From assembly GCF_006861655.1 (NCBI RefSeq), contig NZ_SESI01000001.1, forward strand, positions 1,004,328 through 1,068,327: DNA of 64,000 nucleotides, given 5' to 3'. A model generated the notes under the pieces. It searched no databases, had not been told where the DNA came from, and was given only the letters and a program-made list of their open reading frames with translations. The position numbers were made by a program, and so were the translations under genes. The stretch comes from Halonotius roseus (GTDB lineage Archaea; Halobacteriota; Halobacteria; Halobacteriales; Haloferacaceae). Of this stretch, positions 1-9,996 are shown piece by piece. Position 1 is the first letter of the stretch. Every line of letters begins with the position of its first letter.

Positions 1-1879
1 ACAGCAGCGAGAAGACGGTGCGACCGCTCCAGTAAGGGCCGTTTTCGTCCTCGCCGTCGGGGTCGGGCAGTTCGTCGACCTGTGTCGCCCGCAGGAGGTC
101 GAGCGCCTGGGTCTCGGTGAAGTTGGGGTTGTCGTGGGTGAGCAGGTAGGTACCCGAGATGTGATCCTGGATCGCGCCGATGATGTTCTCGCCAAATCTC
201 GGCGAGAGGATCTGTTCCTGCACGCGCATCAGCACGCGCGCCTCGGCGCGGGATTCCTCGGTCTGGAGGGCGTGCATGTTCATCTCGTCGCCGTCGAAGT
301 CGGCGTTGTACGGCGGACAGACCGTCGTGTTGAGCCGGAACGTCTTGTACGGCATCACGACGACCTCGTGGGCCATAATCGACATCCGGTGGAGCGACGG
401 CTGGCGGTTGAAGATCACGATGTCGCCGTCGATCAGATGGCGGTTGACCTCCCAGCCGGCATCGATCTTTGTGGCGAGTTCCTCGCAGTTCTTCTCAGTG
501 ACTTTGAGGCGGCGGCCGTCAGGCCGTTTGACGTAGTTCGCGCCGGGGTGGGTTTCCGGCCCGTTGGCGACGTACTGCTTGGCCTCCTCGATGGTGCGGT
601 CGGTGACGTTGATCGTGATCGTCATCTCGCTGGCGACGCGGTCGGGCACGCCGACCTCGTTGAGACTCAGCGTCGGATCCGGCGAGATGACGGTTCGCGC
701 CGAGAAGTTGACGCGTTTGCCCGACAGACTGCCACGGAAGCGACCCTCCTTGCCCTTGAGTCGCTGACTGAGGGTCTTCAGGGGGCGACCCGAGCGGTGT
801 CGGGCGGGCGGCGTCCCCGAGATCTCGTTGTCGACGAAGGTGGTAACGTGGTACTGCAACAGCTCCCAAAGATCCTCGATGATGAGCTGGGGCGCACCGG
901 CCTCGCGGTTCTCCATAAACCGCTGGTTGATCCGGATGATGTCGACCAGCTTGTGGGTGAGGTCGTCCTCGGATCGCTGGCCGTTGTCCAGCGTGATCGA
1001 TGGCCGGGCGGTCACCGGCGGGACGGGGAGGACGGTCATGATCATCCACTCCGGCCGGGAGTCGGCGGCGTCGATGCCGAGCACCGCAATATCCTCGTCG
1101 GGGATCTGCTCGAACCAATCGCGGATATCGCTCGGCATCAGCTTGTTCATGTCCTCCTCGGTGAGGTCAACGTCGAGAGCCTTCTCAAGTGCGCGACGAC
1201 CCTCGTCGCGCGGCCGGAACTCGCCGCCGAGGATCTGGTTGATGCGGTCGAGTGGGATGCCGGTTTCGTCGGAGAGTGCCTGCGGGCTCATCCCCTCGTC
1301 GTCTTCGTCGTCCTCGTCGGGCTGCATCGCCTCGGCGATGATCTCCGAATACTCGCCGGACAGGACGTTTTGAACCTCGTAGTAGGTCGTCGGCTTCTCG
1401 TGTTTGATGTCGGCCTGGGGCTCGCCACAGTGCGGGCAGCTGCCGGCCTTGCGGGCCTGTCGGACAGCCGCCTTCAGCACGGTGTCGGGATCCTTGCCGA
1501 GATCCTCAGCGCGGTCGAGCTCATCGCGGAACTCCTCCATCTCCATCTCGGTGAGCGTCAGCCGGCCGCACTCCCGACAGGTCGCTCGCAGGAGCCGCCG
1601 GATGAGCGTCGTAAAGCCGACGTGGATGACCGGTGCAGCGAGTTCGATGTGGCCGAAGTGGCCGGGACACGAGCCGGAGTGTTGACCACAGGTTCGGCAT
1701 TCGAGACCGGGGTCGATCACGCCGAGCCGTGGATCCATCAGCCCCATGTCGATGGGGTAGCCGTCGTCGTCGTAGGTGTCGGCCGTGATCACTTTCGTCG
1801 CCGAGATGTCACGGTACGTCTCGGGATCCATCAGTCCGAAATCGATCCCGCCGAGCTGTTTGGGTGTTTGCATTGACAT
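1..1879 (-). CDS. rpoA1: DNA-directed RNA polymerase subunit A' (3' end beyond window)
   Basis: Largest catalytic half-subunit of archaeal RNA polymerase. About 626 residues are visible, read from ATG 1879 towards the left edge, where the gene is cut. Seen directly: N-terminal zinc ligands CRTCGQHSGSCPGHFGH (from residue 61), a second pair of CxxC motifs (CREC, CPHC), and the absolutely conserved Mg-binding active-site motif NADFDGDEMNMH near residues 525-536. The long plus-strand ORF over the same bases is its antisense shadow. The start lies 6 bases after the rpoB1 stop, so it is co-transcribed with rpoH-rpoB2-rpoB1. An ATG two codons downstream (1873) is an alternative start. No intein in the visible part. 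Confidence 0.97.
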   Translation of the reverse strand, partial: MSMQTPKQLGGIDFGLMDPETYRDISATKVITADTYDDDGYPIDMGLMDPRLGVIDPGLECRTCGQHSGSCPGHFGHIELAAPVIHVGFTTLIRRLLRATCRECGRLTLTEMEMEEFRDELDRAEDLGKDPDTVLKAAVRQARKAGSCPHCGEPQADIKHEKPTTYYEVQNVLSGEYSEIIAEAMQPDEDDEDDEGMSPQALSDETGIPLDRINQILGGEFRPRDEGRRALEKALDVDLTEEDMNKLMPSDIRDWFEQIPDEDIAVLGIDAADSRPEWMIMTVLPVPPVTARPSITLDNGQRSEDDLTHKLVDIIRINQRFMENREAGAPQLIIEDLWELLQYHVTTFVDNEISGTPPARHRSGRPLKTLSQRLKGKEGRFRGSLSGKRVNFSARTVISPDPTLSLNEVGVPDRVASEMTITINVTDRTIEEAKQYVANGPETHPGANYVKRPDGRRLKVTEKNCEELATKIDAGWEVNRHLIDGDIVIFNRQPSLHRMSIMAHEVVVMPYKTFRLNTTVCPPYNADFDGDEMNMHALQTEESRAEARVLMRVQEQILSPRFGENIIGAIQDHISGTYLLTHDNPNFTETQALDLLRATQVDELPDPDGEDENGPYWSGRTVFSLL

Positions 1880-1885
1880 TGTATC

Positions 1886-3712
1886 TTAGACCGCGTCTTC
1901 GAGTTCGAGGGTTGGTCGGATGCCGAGCGCCATCATCTCATCAAGGAGGAGCTTGAACGCGTAGCTCACGTCGAGTTCGTGGATGTTGTCCTCGCTGCCG
2001 GTCGCCGGGTCGTACACCCGGCGTTGCTCTCGATCCTCGACAGCGATCATCCCGGTGTCCTCCGAAACATACACTGTCTCCTTGTCTGAGGATTCAAGCA
2101 GGCGTTCGTTGAGCACCATCGACGCGCCGTGGCCGATGATCGTGTCGCGTTCCATCTCGCCGACGCGGAGCCCACCCTCGCGGGCACGCCCCTCGGTCGG
2201 CTGGCGAGTGAGAACCTGCACCGGCCCACGCGAGCGGGCGTGCAGCTTGTTCGAGACCATGTGGTAGAGCTTGTGGTAGAAGATCGTCCCGACGAAGATC
2301 TCCGCGTCGATCTTCTCGCCGGAGACACCCGAATACATGACCTCCTTGCCGGAGGATTTGAAGCCGTGCTCTTCGAGCGCGCCGCGGAGTTCGTCTTCGT
2401 CCTCGCCTTGGAACGGCGTCCCGTCGACACGACGACCTTCCAGCGCGCCGACCTTCCCGCCGAGCATCTCCAGGACGTGGCCGACAGTCATCCGCGATGG
2501 GAGGGCGTGCGGATTGAGCACGAGGTCGGGGACGAGCCCTTCCTCGGTGAACGGCATATCTTCCTGGGGTGCGAGGTGGCCGACAACGCCCTTCTGGCCG
2601 TGTCGGGAGGCAAACTTGTCGCCGAGTTCGGGGATGCGTTCGTCCCGAACTTTGACCTTCGAGAGCATCGAGCCATCCTCGTTTTCCATGACGGTGACGG
2701 TGTCGACGACGCCGTCCTCGCCGGAGCGCATCGTCACGGAGGTTTCGCGTCGCTTCTGGGGTGAGAGCCCACCCATGTCGTCGGGCTCCTCAAGGAATCG
2801 TGGCGGGCTGGTCTTGCCCAACAGCACCGAGTTCTCGTCGACGACGGTCTCGGGGTTGACGAGGCCATCGTCGTCGAGGTGGGTGTAAGCGTCCTCACCG
2901 CGGGCACCGCGAACGTCCTGATCGGGGATCTCGAAGCGATCCTCCTGGCCGCCGGGGTAGCGACGCTCCTCACCCTCGTAGGTTCGGAAGAAATGCGACC
3001 GCATCAGCGCGCGGTCGACCGACCCTTTGTTCATCACGAGGGCGTCCTCGATGTTGAACCCCTCGTAGCTCATCACGGCGACAACGAGGTTCTGGGCCGC
3101 GGGACGGTCGTCGTAACCGATCTGTTCGGTCGTCTGCGTCTTGACCATCGAGAGCTGCGGGTAATGCAGCAGGTGTTGGCGGGTGTCGGGCCGGATCCGG
3201 TAGTTCGCGGATGGCAGCCCGAGAGACTGTTTCATCATCCCCGCGCCCATGGTAATGCGGGGACTGGCGTTGTGTTCGGGGTAGGGGATCATCCCCGCGC
3301 CGATCCCGAAGATCAGCGAGGGATCGATCTCAAGGTGGGTGTGTCGATCGGTGAGATCGTTCTCGTCGACGCCGACGAGGATGTCCTCTTCCTCCTCGGC
3401 GTCGATAAACTCGATGTAGCCGCGGTCGACGAGATCCTCGAACTCAAGGTCGCCGTCGGTGACGGCCTCGATCTCCTCGTCGCCGAGCAGCGGTTCGCCG
3501 TCCTCGACGACGATCAGCGGGCGGCGGGCCCGGCCGGCGTCGGCGTTGATGATGACCTCCTGGGTGCGGCCCCGGACGGAGACGTTGACCATATCGCTCA
3601 CGTCGCCGCGGCGGCGGGCATCGCGTACCTGTTCAGCAAGCTGTTCCGGGTTCGGGTGGGTGCCGACGAGGCTCCCATTGACGTAGACTTTCGCTTCTCG
3701 TGATTGAGCCAT
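1886..3712 (-). CDS. rpoB1: DNA-directed RNA polymerase subunit B'
   Basis: C-terminal half of the split archaeal second-largest subunit (608 residues), which carries the hybrid-binding and clamp-connecting regions. The diagnostic motif [12 protein letters not shown] sits near residues 363-374, and the end has the usual [21 protein letters not shown] tail. Splitting of RpoB into B'' and B' is typical of haloarchaea and many methanogens. Three bases separate it from the rpoB2 stop and six from rpoA1, so one operon. Length is normal for the family and no frameshift or intein is seen. Confidence 0.97.
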   Translation of the reverse strand: MAQSREAKVYVNGSLVGTHPNPEQLAEQVRDARRRGDVSDMVNVSVRGRTQEVIINADAGRARRPLIVVEDGEPLLGDEEIEAVTDGDLEFEDLVDRGYIEFIDAEEEEDILVGVDENDLTDRHTHLEIDPSLIFGIGAGMIPYPEHNASPRITMGAGMMKQSLGLPSANYRIRPDTRQHLLHYPQLSMVKTQTTEQIGYDDRPAAQNLVVAVMSYEGFNIEDALVMNKGSVDRALMRSHFFRTYEGEERRYPGGQEDRFEIPDQDVRGARGEDAYTHLDDDGLVNPETVVDENSVLLGKTSPPRFLEEPDDMGGLSPQKRRETSVTMRSGEDGVVDTVTVMENEDGSMLSKVKVRDERIPELGDKFASRHGQKGVVGHLAPQEDMPFTEEGLVPDLVLNPHALPSRMTVGHVLEMLGGKVGALEGRRVDGTPFQGEDEDELRGALEEHGFKSSGKEVMYSGVSGEKIDAEIFVGTIFYHKLYHMVSNKLHARSRGPVQVLTRQPTEGRAREGGLRVGEMERDTIIGHGASMVLNERLLESSDKETVYVSEDTGMIAVEDREQRRVYDPATGSEDNIHELDVSYAFKLLLDEMMALGIRPTLELEDAV

Positions 3713-3715
3713 TGG

Positions 3716-5284
3716 TTAGTCGTCCGCGGGGGTTGTTCGTTCGACGCCGTCGATACCTGGGATCCCCTCGACTCCCATCGACGATAGTTCGCGTTTCAGT
3801 CCCTTCTCGTCCTCGATATCCTGGCTCAGCTCCATCGCTTGCGCGAAGTTTTTGACCAGGCCACAGTTCGGGCCCTCCGGCGTTTCGGAGGGACAGATCC
3901 GACCCCACTGCGTGGCGTGGAGATCCCGCGCCTCGAAGTGTGGCTGGCTTCGGCTGAGCGGTGAGCGAAGCCGGCGGAGGTGCGACAACACGCCCATGTG
4001 GTCGGTGCGGTCGACTAGCTGTGAGACGCCCGAACGGCCGCCGACCCAGTTGCCGGTGGCGATCGGGTGTTCGAGTCGCTCGGTGAGCACGTCCGAGCGA
4101 ACGACCGTGCTGACCGAGAGATCACGGTTTCGCATGTTGGCGCGTTCGAGCTGGTATTTCACGTCCCGGGCCAGCTTGTTGAGTGCTGTGCGGAACAGAT
4201 CGGTCATCAGGTCGCCCGATACTTTGAGGCGTTTGTTGGCGTAGTGATCCTTGTCGTCAGCTTCGCGGCGATCGAGAGCCAGCTCGAAACAGGCCTCGGC
4301 CATCCGACAGAGGTAGTAGGCCTTGTTGGTGCGAACCTCCTCCTCGTCGACACCCTCCTCATGGAGATGCGGGAGGAGGTAGCGGTCGATGACGTAGTTG
4401 GCGCGTTTCAGCTGGTAGTTTTTGCCCTGCCCGCTGGCGACGCGCTGACCGAGGGTTTCGATGGCGGCCTCGGTGGTCTGCACGTCGGCTTCCTCCAGAT
4501 TCTCCAGCATGAACTTCACGATCTCGGGGTCATCTGAGACGCGGTGGACGATCTCCTCGTCGGATTCGAGTCCGAGCGCGCGAACGAGCGTGACGAAGTT
4601 GACGCTGCCCGACACCGAGGGGAAACTGACCTCAAGGAGGCCTTCGCGGTTGCGCTCACAGAGGACGAGCGCGCGGTAGCCACGACGCTGGCTGAAGGTT
4701 TTGGCGACCTGGATGTCGTCGTCGTACTTGGTGTCGTGTTCGGCGAGAATCTTGTTGGGTGCGAGATCCTCGCTGGTCATCAGCACGCGCTCGGAGCCGT
4801 TGACGATGAAGTAGCCGCCGGGGTCGGCGGGATCCTCGCCGATCTCGATGAGCTCCTCCTCGGAGAAGTCGGCGATGTTGCATTTGTCGGAGCCGACCAT
4901 GATCGGCATCCGGCCGACCTTGGTCTCCGTGGAGTCGACGACGGTTTCGGGCTCCTCGTCGCCGCCGCGGACGATGGACATCTCCATGAACACCGGCGCG
5001 GCGTAGGTGATGTTGCGAAGGCGGGCCTCCTGTGGGAAGAGGAGTTCTTCGCTGCCGTCGGCCTCCCGTACCCGCGGCGTCAGGATGCGGATGTCGCCGA
5101 GTTCGACGTAGACGGGCTCTTGTCCCTCCTTGTCGCCGATGTCGGTCTCGATGGTCTCCTTCTCGTCGGCGACCTGCTGCATGCCGCGTTCGAGGAAGGC
5201 GTTGAACGAGCGGAAGTGGTGTTCGGCGAGGCGATCCTCCGAGAAGTACTCTCTGGATACGTCGCGTCGATCTTGTCGGTTCAT
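3716..5284 (-). CDS. rpoB2: DNA-directed RNA polymerase subunit B''
   Basis: N-terminal half of split RpoB (522 residues) with the protrusion, lobe and fork regions. The sequence begins [14 protein letters not shown] and contains the conserved FIVNGSERV segment and a C-terminal [29 protein letters not shown] fork/rifampicin-region block (quoted in part: [20 protein letters not shown]). Its ATG overlaps the rpoH stop by four bases (ATGA), indicating translational coupling. It ends three bases before rpoB1. Confidence 0.97.
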   Translation of the reverse strand: MNRQDRRDVSREYFSEDRLAEHHFRSFNAFLERGMQQVADEKETIETDIGDKEGQEPVYVELGDIRILTPRVREADGSEELLFPQEARLRNITYAAPVFMEMSIVRGGDEEPETVVDSTETKVGRMPIMVGSDKCNIADFSEEELIEIGEDPADPGGYFIVNGSERVLMTSEDLAPNKILAEHDTKYDDDIQVAKTFSQRRGYRALVLCERNREGLLEVSFPSVSGSVNFVTLVRALGLESDEEIVHRVSDDPEIVKFMLENLEEADVQTTEAAIETLGQRVASGQGKNYQLKRANYVIDRYLLPHLHEEGVDEEEVRTNKAYYLCRMAEACFELALDRREADDKDHYANKRLKVSGDLMTDLFRTALNKLARDVKYQLERANMRNRDLSVSTVVRSDVLTERLEHPIATGNWVGGRSGVSQLVDRTDHMGVLSHLRRLRSPLSRSQPHFEARDLHATQWGRICPSETPEGPNCGLVKNFAQAMELSQDIEDEKGLKRELSSMGVEGIPGIDGVERTTPADD

Positions 5285-5508
5285 TCGACCACCAGCCGGT
5301 AGGAAATCGAGGTGTCTGCTGTCCGGGAGTCACGGACGATCTTGATGACATCGCCCGTCTCAGCCTCATCCGGCAGTGCCGGGTCGTCGGCTGTGATCTC
5401 CGGAAGGTCGGTACGATCCAACCCATACTCTTCGAGAACCGAATCGAGTTCGGCTCCCTCGATGGGGATATGCTCGGGTACGAGTTCGTGTTGGCTTACG
5501 TCTACCAT
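5281..5508 (-). CDS. rpoH: DNA-directed RNA polymerase subunit H
   Basis: Small subunit H (75 residues), homologous to the C-terminal part of eukaryotic Rpb5. The start at ATG 5508 ([16 protein letters not shown]) was chosen because that is where family similarity begins; an in-frame upstream ATG would add 18 unlikely residues. The C-terminus [14 protein letters not shown] is the conserved Rpb5-like end. First gene of the RNA polymerase operon; its stop overlaps the rpoB2 start. A plausible TATA box (CCTTAACT on the minus strand, about 5572-5580) would give a leader of about 40 nt. Confidence 0.95.
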   Translation of the reverse strand: MVDVSQHELVPEHIPIEGAELDSVLEEYGLDRTDLPEITADDPALPDEAETGDVIKIVRDSRTADTSISYRLVVE

Positions 5509-5704
5509 GGATGTGTTTGGGGTGAAGAAACGATGGTCACGAGATACTACAGTGCGGTACAAAACGAGGCCAGTTAAGGATTGCTAACTCGGTGTGAGCC
5601 CATCAGCTCATCGACCGCGGCTGCCACGATAGGCGTGTCAACGGGCGACACCACTAAAGAGCTTGTGGCAGGCTCCCACGAGAGCGACCCCTGGGCTGCG
5701 GAGT

Positions 5705-5753
5705 CAGCGATCAGTCCTCGCTGACCGTCCCAGCGATCAGTCCTCGCCGACCG
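5705..5753 (-). repeat. Tandem duplication of the stop-codon region of the DRTGG gene
   Basis: Two copies of a 23-bp sequence (5705-5727 and 5731-5753, period 26, one mismatch). The gene-proximal copy holds the last codons and TGA of the 5737-6807 gene; the distal copy repeats GAGGACTGATCG with its TGA in another frame (5711-5713). Compare the triplicated case at the radB 3' end. Confidence 0.8.
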
Positions 5754-6807
5754 CGCCCAACAGCGCGTCGAGATCGACCCGCTCGGTCAGCAGACCCGCC
5801 ATCGTCTCGACGGTCTCCGCATCGCGGGTGCGACCGCTACGGACGACGGATTCGGCGCGCTCGACGGCGGTCAGGGTATCGGTGTTGATCTGGAGGATCG
5901 GCGTGTTGGCCTCCTCAGCCCGACCCAGTATCGCCGACGACGGCCGGTGGCCGCCGGTCAGGATCAGACATTTCACGCCGGAGGCCTCCAGGGCGGCGGT
6001 GTGGATATCCGACCGGTCGCCGCCGGTGATCGCCGCCGCGTTGCGCGCCCGCCGGAAGTAGCGGAGGGCTTCGTCGCCGCCCATCGCACCCACGAGGAAG
6101 CGTTCGACGTAGGCATCGGTCGGCGTGTCGGTCAGGATATCCGCGCCGAGCTCCGCCGCGAGATCCTCGATCGTCACGCCGGCCAGCCGCTGTTCCTGTG
6201 GCACCGCCCCGAAAACCTCGACGCCGCGGCTTTCGAGAAACGGGATCACGTCGCTGTCGAGCTCCTCGAAGGCACTCTCGGAGATGCGGTTGAAGATCAC
6301 ACCAGCCAGCCGGTCGCCGAGCTGATCGATCGCCCCCAGCAGGCTGTCGATATCGCCGGGCTGTGTGTAGTCGGCGACCAACACCGCCTTTGCGTCCAGC
6401 AGTTCGGCGACCTCGGGGTCGGTCAACCCGACGATCCCGCCGGTCGACAGCGAGCCGCCGCCCTCAACGATCATCGTATCGCGGTCGGTCGCCAGCGCGT
6501 CGAACTGCGTCTTTACCTGTTGGCGGAGCTCGTCGGGATCCTCCTGGCCGCGGATCGCTCCGTCGATAAACGTCGGCGAGTAGACGACGGGTTCGAGCTC
6601 GTGCATCTCGGCGTCGAGCTCCAGCAGCTCCCGTGCCAACATGGGATCCTCGTCGAGCGTTTTGCCGACGTTGCTCTGCAGGCGGGTGCCTTTCGGCTTC
6701 ATGTAGCCGACCGACTGTCCGCGGTCGCGGGCGATCGTCGCCAACGCGAGCGCGATGGCGGTCTTGCCGGTGCTTTCCTCGGTTGCGGTGATGAGTAGCG
6801 TGTTCAT
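5737..6807 (-). CDS. P-loop / DRTGG-domain protein (phosphotransacetylase N-domain-like)
   Basis: 356 residues. The N-terminal half is a dethiobiotin-synthetase-like P-loop fold with the Walker A segment TATEESTGKTAIAL (residues 7-20) and a switch-like VEGGGSLSTGG. The C-terminal half is a DRTGG domain (AAITGGDRSDIH near residue 260). The same two modules form the regulatory N-terminus of long bacterial phosphotransacetylases, but the catalytic Pta domain is absent here. The start codon overlaps the stop of the acetyl-CoA synthetase gene by four bases, so the two are probably made together; a regulatory or assembly role in acetyl-CoA/acetate metabolism is an inference. The stop-codon region is duplicated just downstream. 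Confidence 0.85.
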   Translation of the reverse strand: MNTLLITATEESTGKTAIALALATIARDRGQSVGYMKPKGTRLQSNVGKTLDEDPMLARELLELDAEMHELEPVVYSPTFIDGAIRGQEDPDELRQQVKTQFDALATDRDTMIVEGGGSLSTGGIVGLTDPEVAELLDAKAVLVADYTQPGDIDSLLGAIDQLGDRLAGVIFNRISESAFEELDSDVIPFLESRGVEVFGAVPQEQRLAGVTIEDLAAELGADILTDTPTDAYVERFLVGAMGGDEALRYFRRARNAAAITGGDRSDIHTAALEASGVKCLILTGGHRPSSAILGRAEEANTPILQINTDTLTAVERAESVVRSGRTRDAETVETMAGLLTERVDLDALLGAVGED

Positions 6808-8897
6808 AGTTCGTCAGGGTCGACGGTGAGTCTGATGTCGACGGCGGCGACGCCGTCGGGCGTTGCGACCAGCGGGTTGATATCGAACTCCATGATCGCC
6901 GGGAAGTCGGCGACGAGCTGGGAGAGCCGCTGGATCGTTTCGACGATGCCATCGATATCGGCGGCATCACGGCCTCGTGCGCCACGAAGGAGCGGAGCCG
7001 TCTTTATTTCTTCCGTCATTTCGCGGGCCTCGGTCTCCGAGACGGGGGCAACGCGGAAGGTGGTGTCTTCGAGTACCTCGACAAAGATGCCACCGAGGCC
7101 AAACATCATCAGCGGGCCGAACTGCGGATCGCGGTTCATCCCGACGATGGTTTCGGTGCCCGCGTCCAGATCAGCCATCTCCTGAACCTGGACGCCCAAC
7201 AGATTCGCGTCGGGTTGGTAGTTCCGCGCGCGTGTGATCAGCGTCTCGTAGGCATCCTCAACCTCGTCGTCGGCGACGCCGACCTCGACGCCGCCGATAT
7301 CCGACTTGTGGAGGATGTCGGGGCTGACGATCTTCATGACCACGTCGCCGTCGATCCCCTCGGCGACCGCGCGGGCGTCCTCGGGGGCGTCGACGATCTC
7401 GCCGTCGGGCATCGGGATGCCGTAGGCGTCCAGCAGCCCCATCGCCTCGACGCCGAGGCGGTTGTCGCCGCGCTCCTCGACGCGTTCGAGGATCTCGCGG
7501 GCGGCTTCCCGATCCACGTCGAAGTCGGCGGGGGCCTCGTATTCTCGCTGTTGGATACCGCGGTAGGCCCACAGCGAGTCAAGCGCGCCGATCGCCCGGG
7601 AGGGATCGAAGTAGTTCGGGATCCCCGCCTCGTTGAGGATCTCCGCGGAGGCGTCGACGCTTTCGCCGCCCATAAAGCAGGCCGCAACGGGTTTGTCGTG
7701 TTTTTCCCGCATTTTTACGGTTTCCTCGGCCAGCTGCTCGTAGTCGAGTACCGCGGTCGGACAGGACAACACCATCGCCGAGCCGACGTTCTCGTCGGCC
7801 AAGGCGATATCGAGGGCGTCGCGGAACCGCTCAACATCGGCGTCGCCGACGATATCAACAGGGTTGTAGATGTTGCCCTCCGGCGGCAGCTGCTCGGAGA
7901 ACTCGTCGAGGGAGTCCTGCTCGAAGGAGGCCATCTCCAGATCGGAGTCGCCGACGGCGTCGGTCGACATCACGCCGGGGCCGCCGGCGTTGGTGATGAC
8001 GGCGATATCGTTGTTCTCGGGGACGGGCTGATTCGCCAACATCTGGGCGGCATCAAAGAGATCCTGTACCGATTCCGCACGGAGGACACCGGCCTGATCG
8101 AGACCGGCCTCGTAGGCCTGCTCGGAGCCGGCGATCGTCCCGGTGTGGGAGGAGGCGGCCTGCGCACCGGCGTCGGTGCGGCCGGATTTCACGAGGACGA
8201 TCGGGGTATCCTCGGTCACCTCACGGGCGGTGTCGATAAACTCCCGACCCTGCGAGATCCCCTCTAAGTAGCCGATGATCACATCGGTGTCGGGATCGTC
8301 ACCCCAGTGGTCGATAAAGTCGGTTTCGTCGAGAACGGCCTTGTTACCCAGCGAGGCAACATCCTTGAAGCCGACATCCTCGTCGTTGGCCCAGTCGAGA
8401 ACAGCGGTGATGAACGCCCCGGATTGGCTCATAAACGACATGTTGCCGGGTTCGGGGCTGTCGGGGCCGAAGGAGGCGTTCATGCCGTTTGCGGTCGACA
8501 TGATGCCCAGGCTGTTGGGGCCGACGAGATTGAGGTCGTACTCGGCGGCGATCTCCTTGAGTTCCCGTTCCCGGCTTGCGCCGTCGCCGCCGGTTTCGCC
8601 GAAGCCGGCGGTGATGACGACGACGTTTTCGACGCCGGCCTCGCCGGCCTGCTCGATCGCCGGCAGCACGATCTTCGGCGGGACAACGATCACGGCCATA
8701 TCAGCCGCCGCCTCCCCGATCTCCTCGACACAGGGGAGGCCCAACACCTCCTCGTAGTTGGGGTTAACCGGCACCACCTCGCCGTCGAACGCCGACAGTA
8801 GGTTGTCGGTGACAGCGCGGCCGATCGACCCCTCACGTGCGGTCGCACCGACGACTGCGATGCGATCCGGCGCGAATAGTTCCGTTAGGGTGCCCAT
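6804..8897 (-). CDS. acd: acetate--CoA ligase (ADP-forming)
   Basis: Converts acetyl-CoA + ADP + Pi to acetate + CoA + ATP, the energy-conserving acetate-forming step in archaea. Fused single-chain form (697 residues): CoA-binding Rossmann domain (IAVVGATAREGSIGRAV, residues about 13-29), succinyl-CoA ligase-like domains with the phosphohistidine segment SSHTGTIAGS (His near residue 250), then an ATP-grasp domain from about residue 470. Both the alpha- and beta-type parts are in one ORF, as in other haloarchaea. ATG 8897 is preferred over the GTG one codon upstream. The substrate could be another short acyl-CoA; acetate is the usual one for this family. Confidence 0.93.
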   Translation of the reverse strand: MGTLTELFAPDRIAVVGATAREGSIGRAVTDNLLSAFDGEVVPVNPNYEEVLGLPCVEEIGEAAADMAVIVVPPKIVLPAIEQAGEAGVENVVVITAGFGETGGDGASRERELKEIAAEYDLNLVGPNSLGIMSTANGMNASFGPDSPEPGNMSFMSQSGAFITAVLDWANDEDVGFKDVASLGNKAVLDETDFIDHWGDDPDTDVIIGYLEGISQGREFIDTAREVTEDTPIVLVKSGRTDAGAQAASSHTGTIAGSEQAYEAGLDQAGVLRAESVQDLFDAAQMLANQPVPENNDIAVITNAGGPGVMSTDAVGDSDLEMASFEQDSLDEFSEQLPPEGNIYNPVDIVGDADVERFRDALDIALADENVGSAMVLSCPTAVLDYEQLAEETVKMREKHDKPVAACFMGGESVDASAEILNEAGIPNYFDPSRAIGALDSLWAYRGIQQREYEAPADFDVDREAAREILERVEERGDNRLGVEAMGLLDAYGIPMPDGEIVDAPEDARAVAEGIDGDVVMKIVSPDILHKSDIGGVEVGVADDEVEDAYETLITRARNYQPDANLLGVQVQEMADLDAGTETIVGMNRDPQFGPLMMFGLGGIFVEVLEDTTFRVAPVSETEAREMTEEIKTAPLLRGARGRDAADIDGIVETIQRLSQLVADFPAIMEFDINPLVATPDGVAAVDIRLTVDPDEL

Positions 8898-9054
8898 CAC
8901 TCTGTGTGTAGCCGCCGGATCTTCTTAAACGCCGGTGTACCCGCTCTGGCATGCCAAAAATTCACACGACCCAGCGATAGCTAGCGATTGTGACGCACGT
9001 ACCACGATCACAGCCCGACCCAGCAAAAACACGCAGCCGTCTGTGGCGCGCCGA

Positions 9055-9339
9055 TCAGTGACTGTGGCCCATCGCATCCTGCAGGCTCATCCCGAAACGA
9101 TCCTCGAAGAGATCCTCGACAGCCTCGTTGAGCTCGACGAGCTCCGGCGAGGGCTCACCCTCCGCGTGGTGGACGAGCGAGTGGGCGTGTTGAGCGAGTG
9201 CCTGGACGACGATATCGCTGATGACCGTCGTCGACTCCTCGTTGCCCTCGGCGAGCGTTTCGACCAAGCCGGCCGGGATATCGATCGTTTCGCTGGTGCC
9301 GTCCGGCCCTTCGATGGTGTAGGCATCGGTGTCAACCAT
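9055..9339 (-). CDS. conserved haloarchaeal protein, His-rich C-terminus
   Basis: 94-residue acidic protein starting MVDTDAYTIEGPDG and ending MSLQDAMGHSH. I recognise the type as a small protein family conserved in haloarchaea (a DUF75xx-type family) but no function is known to me. Histidines are concentrated in QHAHSLVHHAEG and GHSH. ATG 9363 would add eight residues; I prefer ATG 9339 because a TATA-like CCTTATGG lies about 26 bp upstream of it. Convergent with nothing; divergent from the HTH gene at 9478. Confidence 0.75.
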   Translation of the reverse strand: MVDTDAYTIEGPDGTSETIDIPAGLVETLAEGNEESTTVISDIVVQALAQHAHSLVHHAEGEPSPELVELNEAVEDLFEDRFGMSLQDAMGHSH

Positions 9340-9477
9340 ACCGGGAGATACATTCCCAGCCATAAGGCCGTGTGGGTTCGGTACAATGAGGAAACAGCCC
9401 GAGAGGCGGACGCAACAACAGCGCGGCGACGACAGGGTGGAAAAGGAATTATCAGGCGTGCGGTCGTAGACTCGGGT

Positions 9478-9996
9478 ATGACCGACGCGGAGTGGGAAGC
9501 AACGTGGACAACCAACGCGAGCGCGTTCGACCGGGTTCGGTCGGTTGTCATGGCCCTCCCTGAGCCGAAGTCAGCGGCGTGGCTCGCCGACCACGCCCGC
9601 GTCAGCGAATCGACCGCCAGCGAGCATCTCGACCGGCTTATCGACATGGGGTTGGTGGCAGCGCACACCAGCGACAACGACCCCAGATATGGCCCGGATC
9701 CAGCCTATATCCGGTTTCGGGAGATCCGCGAACTCACCGCCGACTACGATCGGGCGGAGCTACGCGAGTTCGTTGCCGAGCTCAAAGCATCGATCGAAAC
9801 GATCGACGAACAGTACGACGCAGCCACACCCGAGGAGCTGCGGGCGACCGCGAACGAGCCCGCAGTGTCGGCCGAAACGGCACGGGAGCTACGGGACGCC
9901 GCCGCCGACTGGGAGCATTACGACTATCGGCTGGGGCTGCTCAATGATGCGATCAATCGCTACGATGCATACACCGAGTCAGCGACGCCGGCGTGA
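9478..9996 (+). CDS. winged-helix (ArsR-like, DUF7342-type) DNA-binding protein
   Basis: 172 residues. A predicted winged helix lies at about residues 20-70 (SAAWLADHARVSESTASEH followed by a wing), then a long helical, acidic C-terminus. The family is common in haloarchaea and usually precedes a second small gene that overlaps its end, as here (9965). That arrangement resembles toxin-antitoxin or regulator/partner pairs; the HTH protein would be the antitoxin or regulator. Function is inferred from fold and context only. Confidence 0.8.
   Translation: MTDAEWEATWTTNASAFDRVRSVVMALPEPKSAAWLADHARVSESTASEHLDRLIDMGLVAAHTSDNDPRYGPDPAYIRFREIRELTADYDRAELREFVAELKASIETIDEQYDAATPEELRATANEPAVSAETARELRDAAADWEHYDYRLGLLNDAINRYDAYTESATPA

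Noticed and set aside
134..1876. 580-residue plus-strand ORF
   Set aside because: It is the antisense shadow of rpoA1, whose minus-strand frame carries the catalytic NADFDGDEMNMH motif; long antisense ORFs are common in GC-rich DNA.
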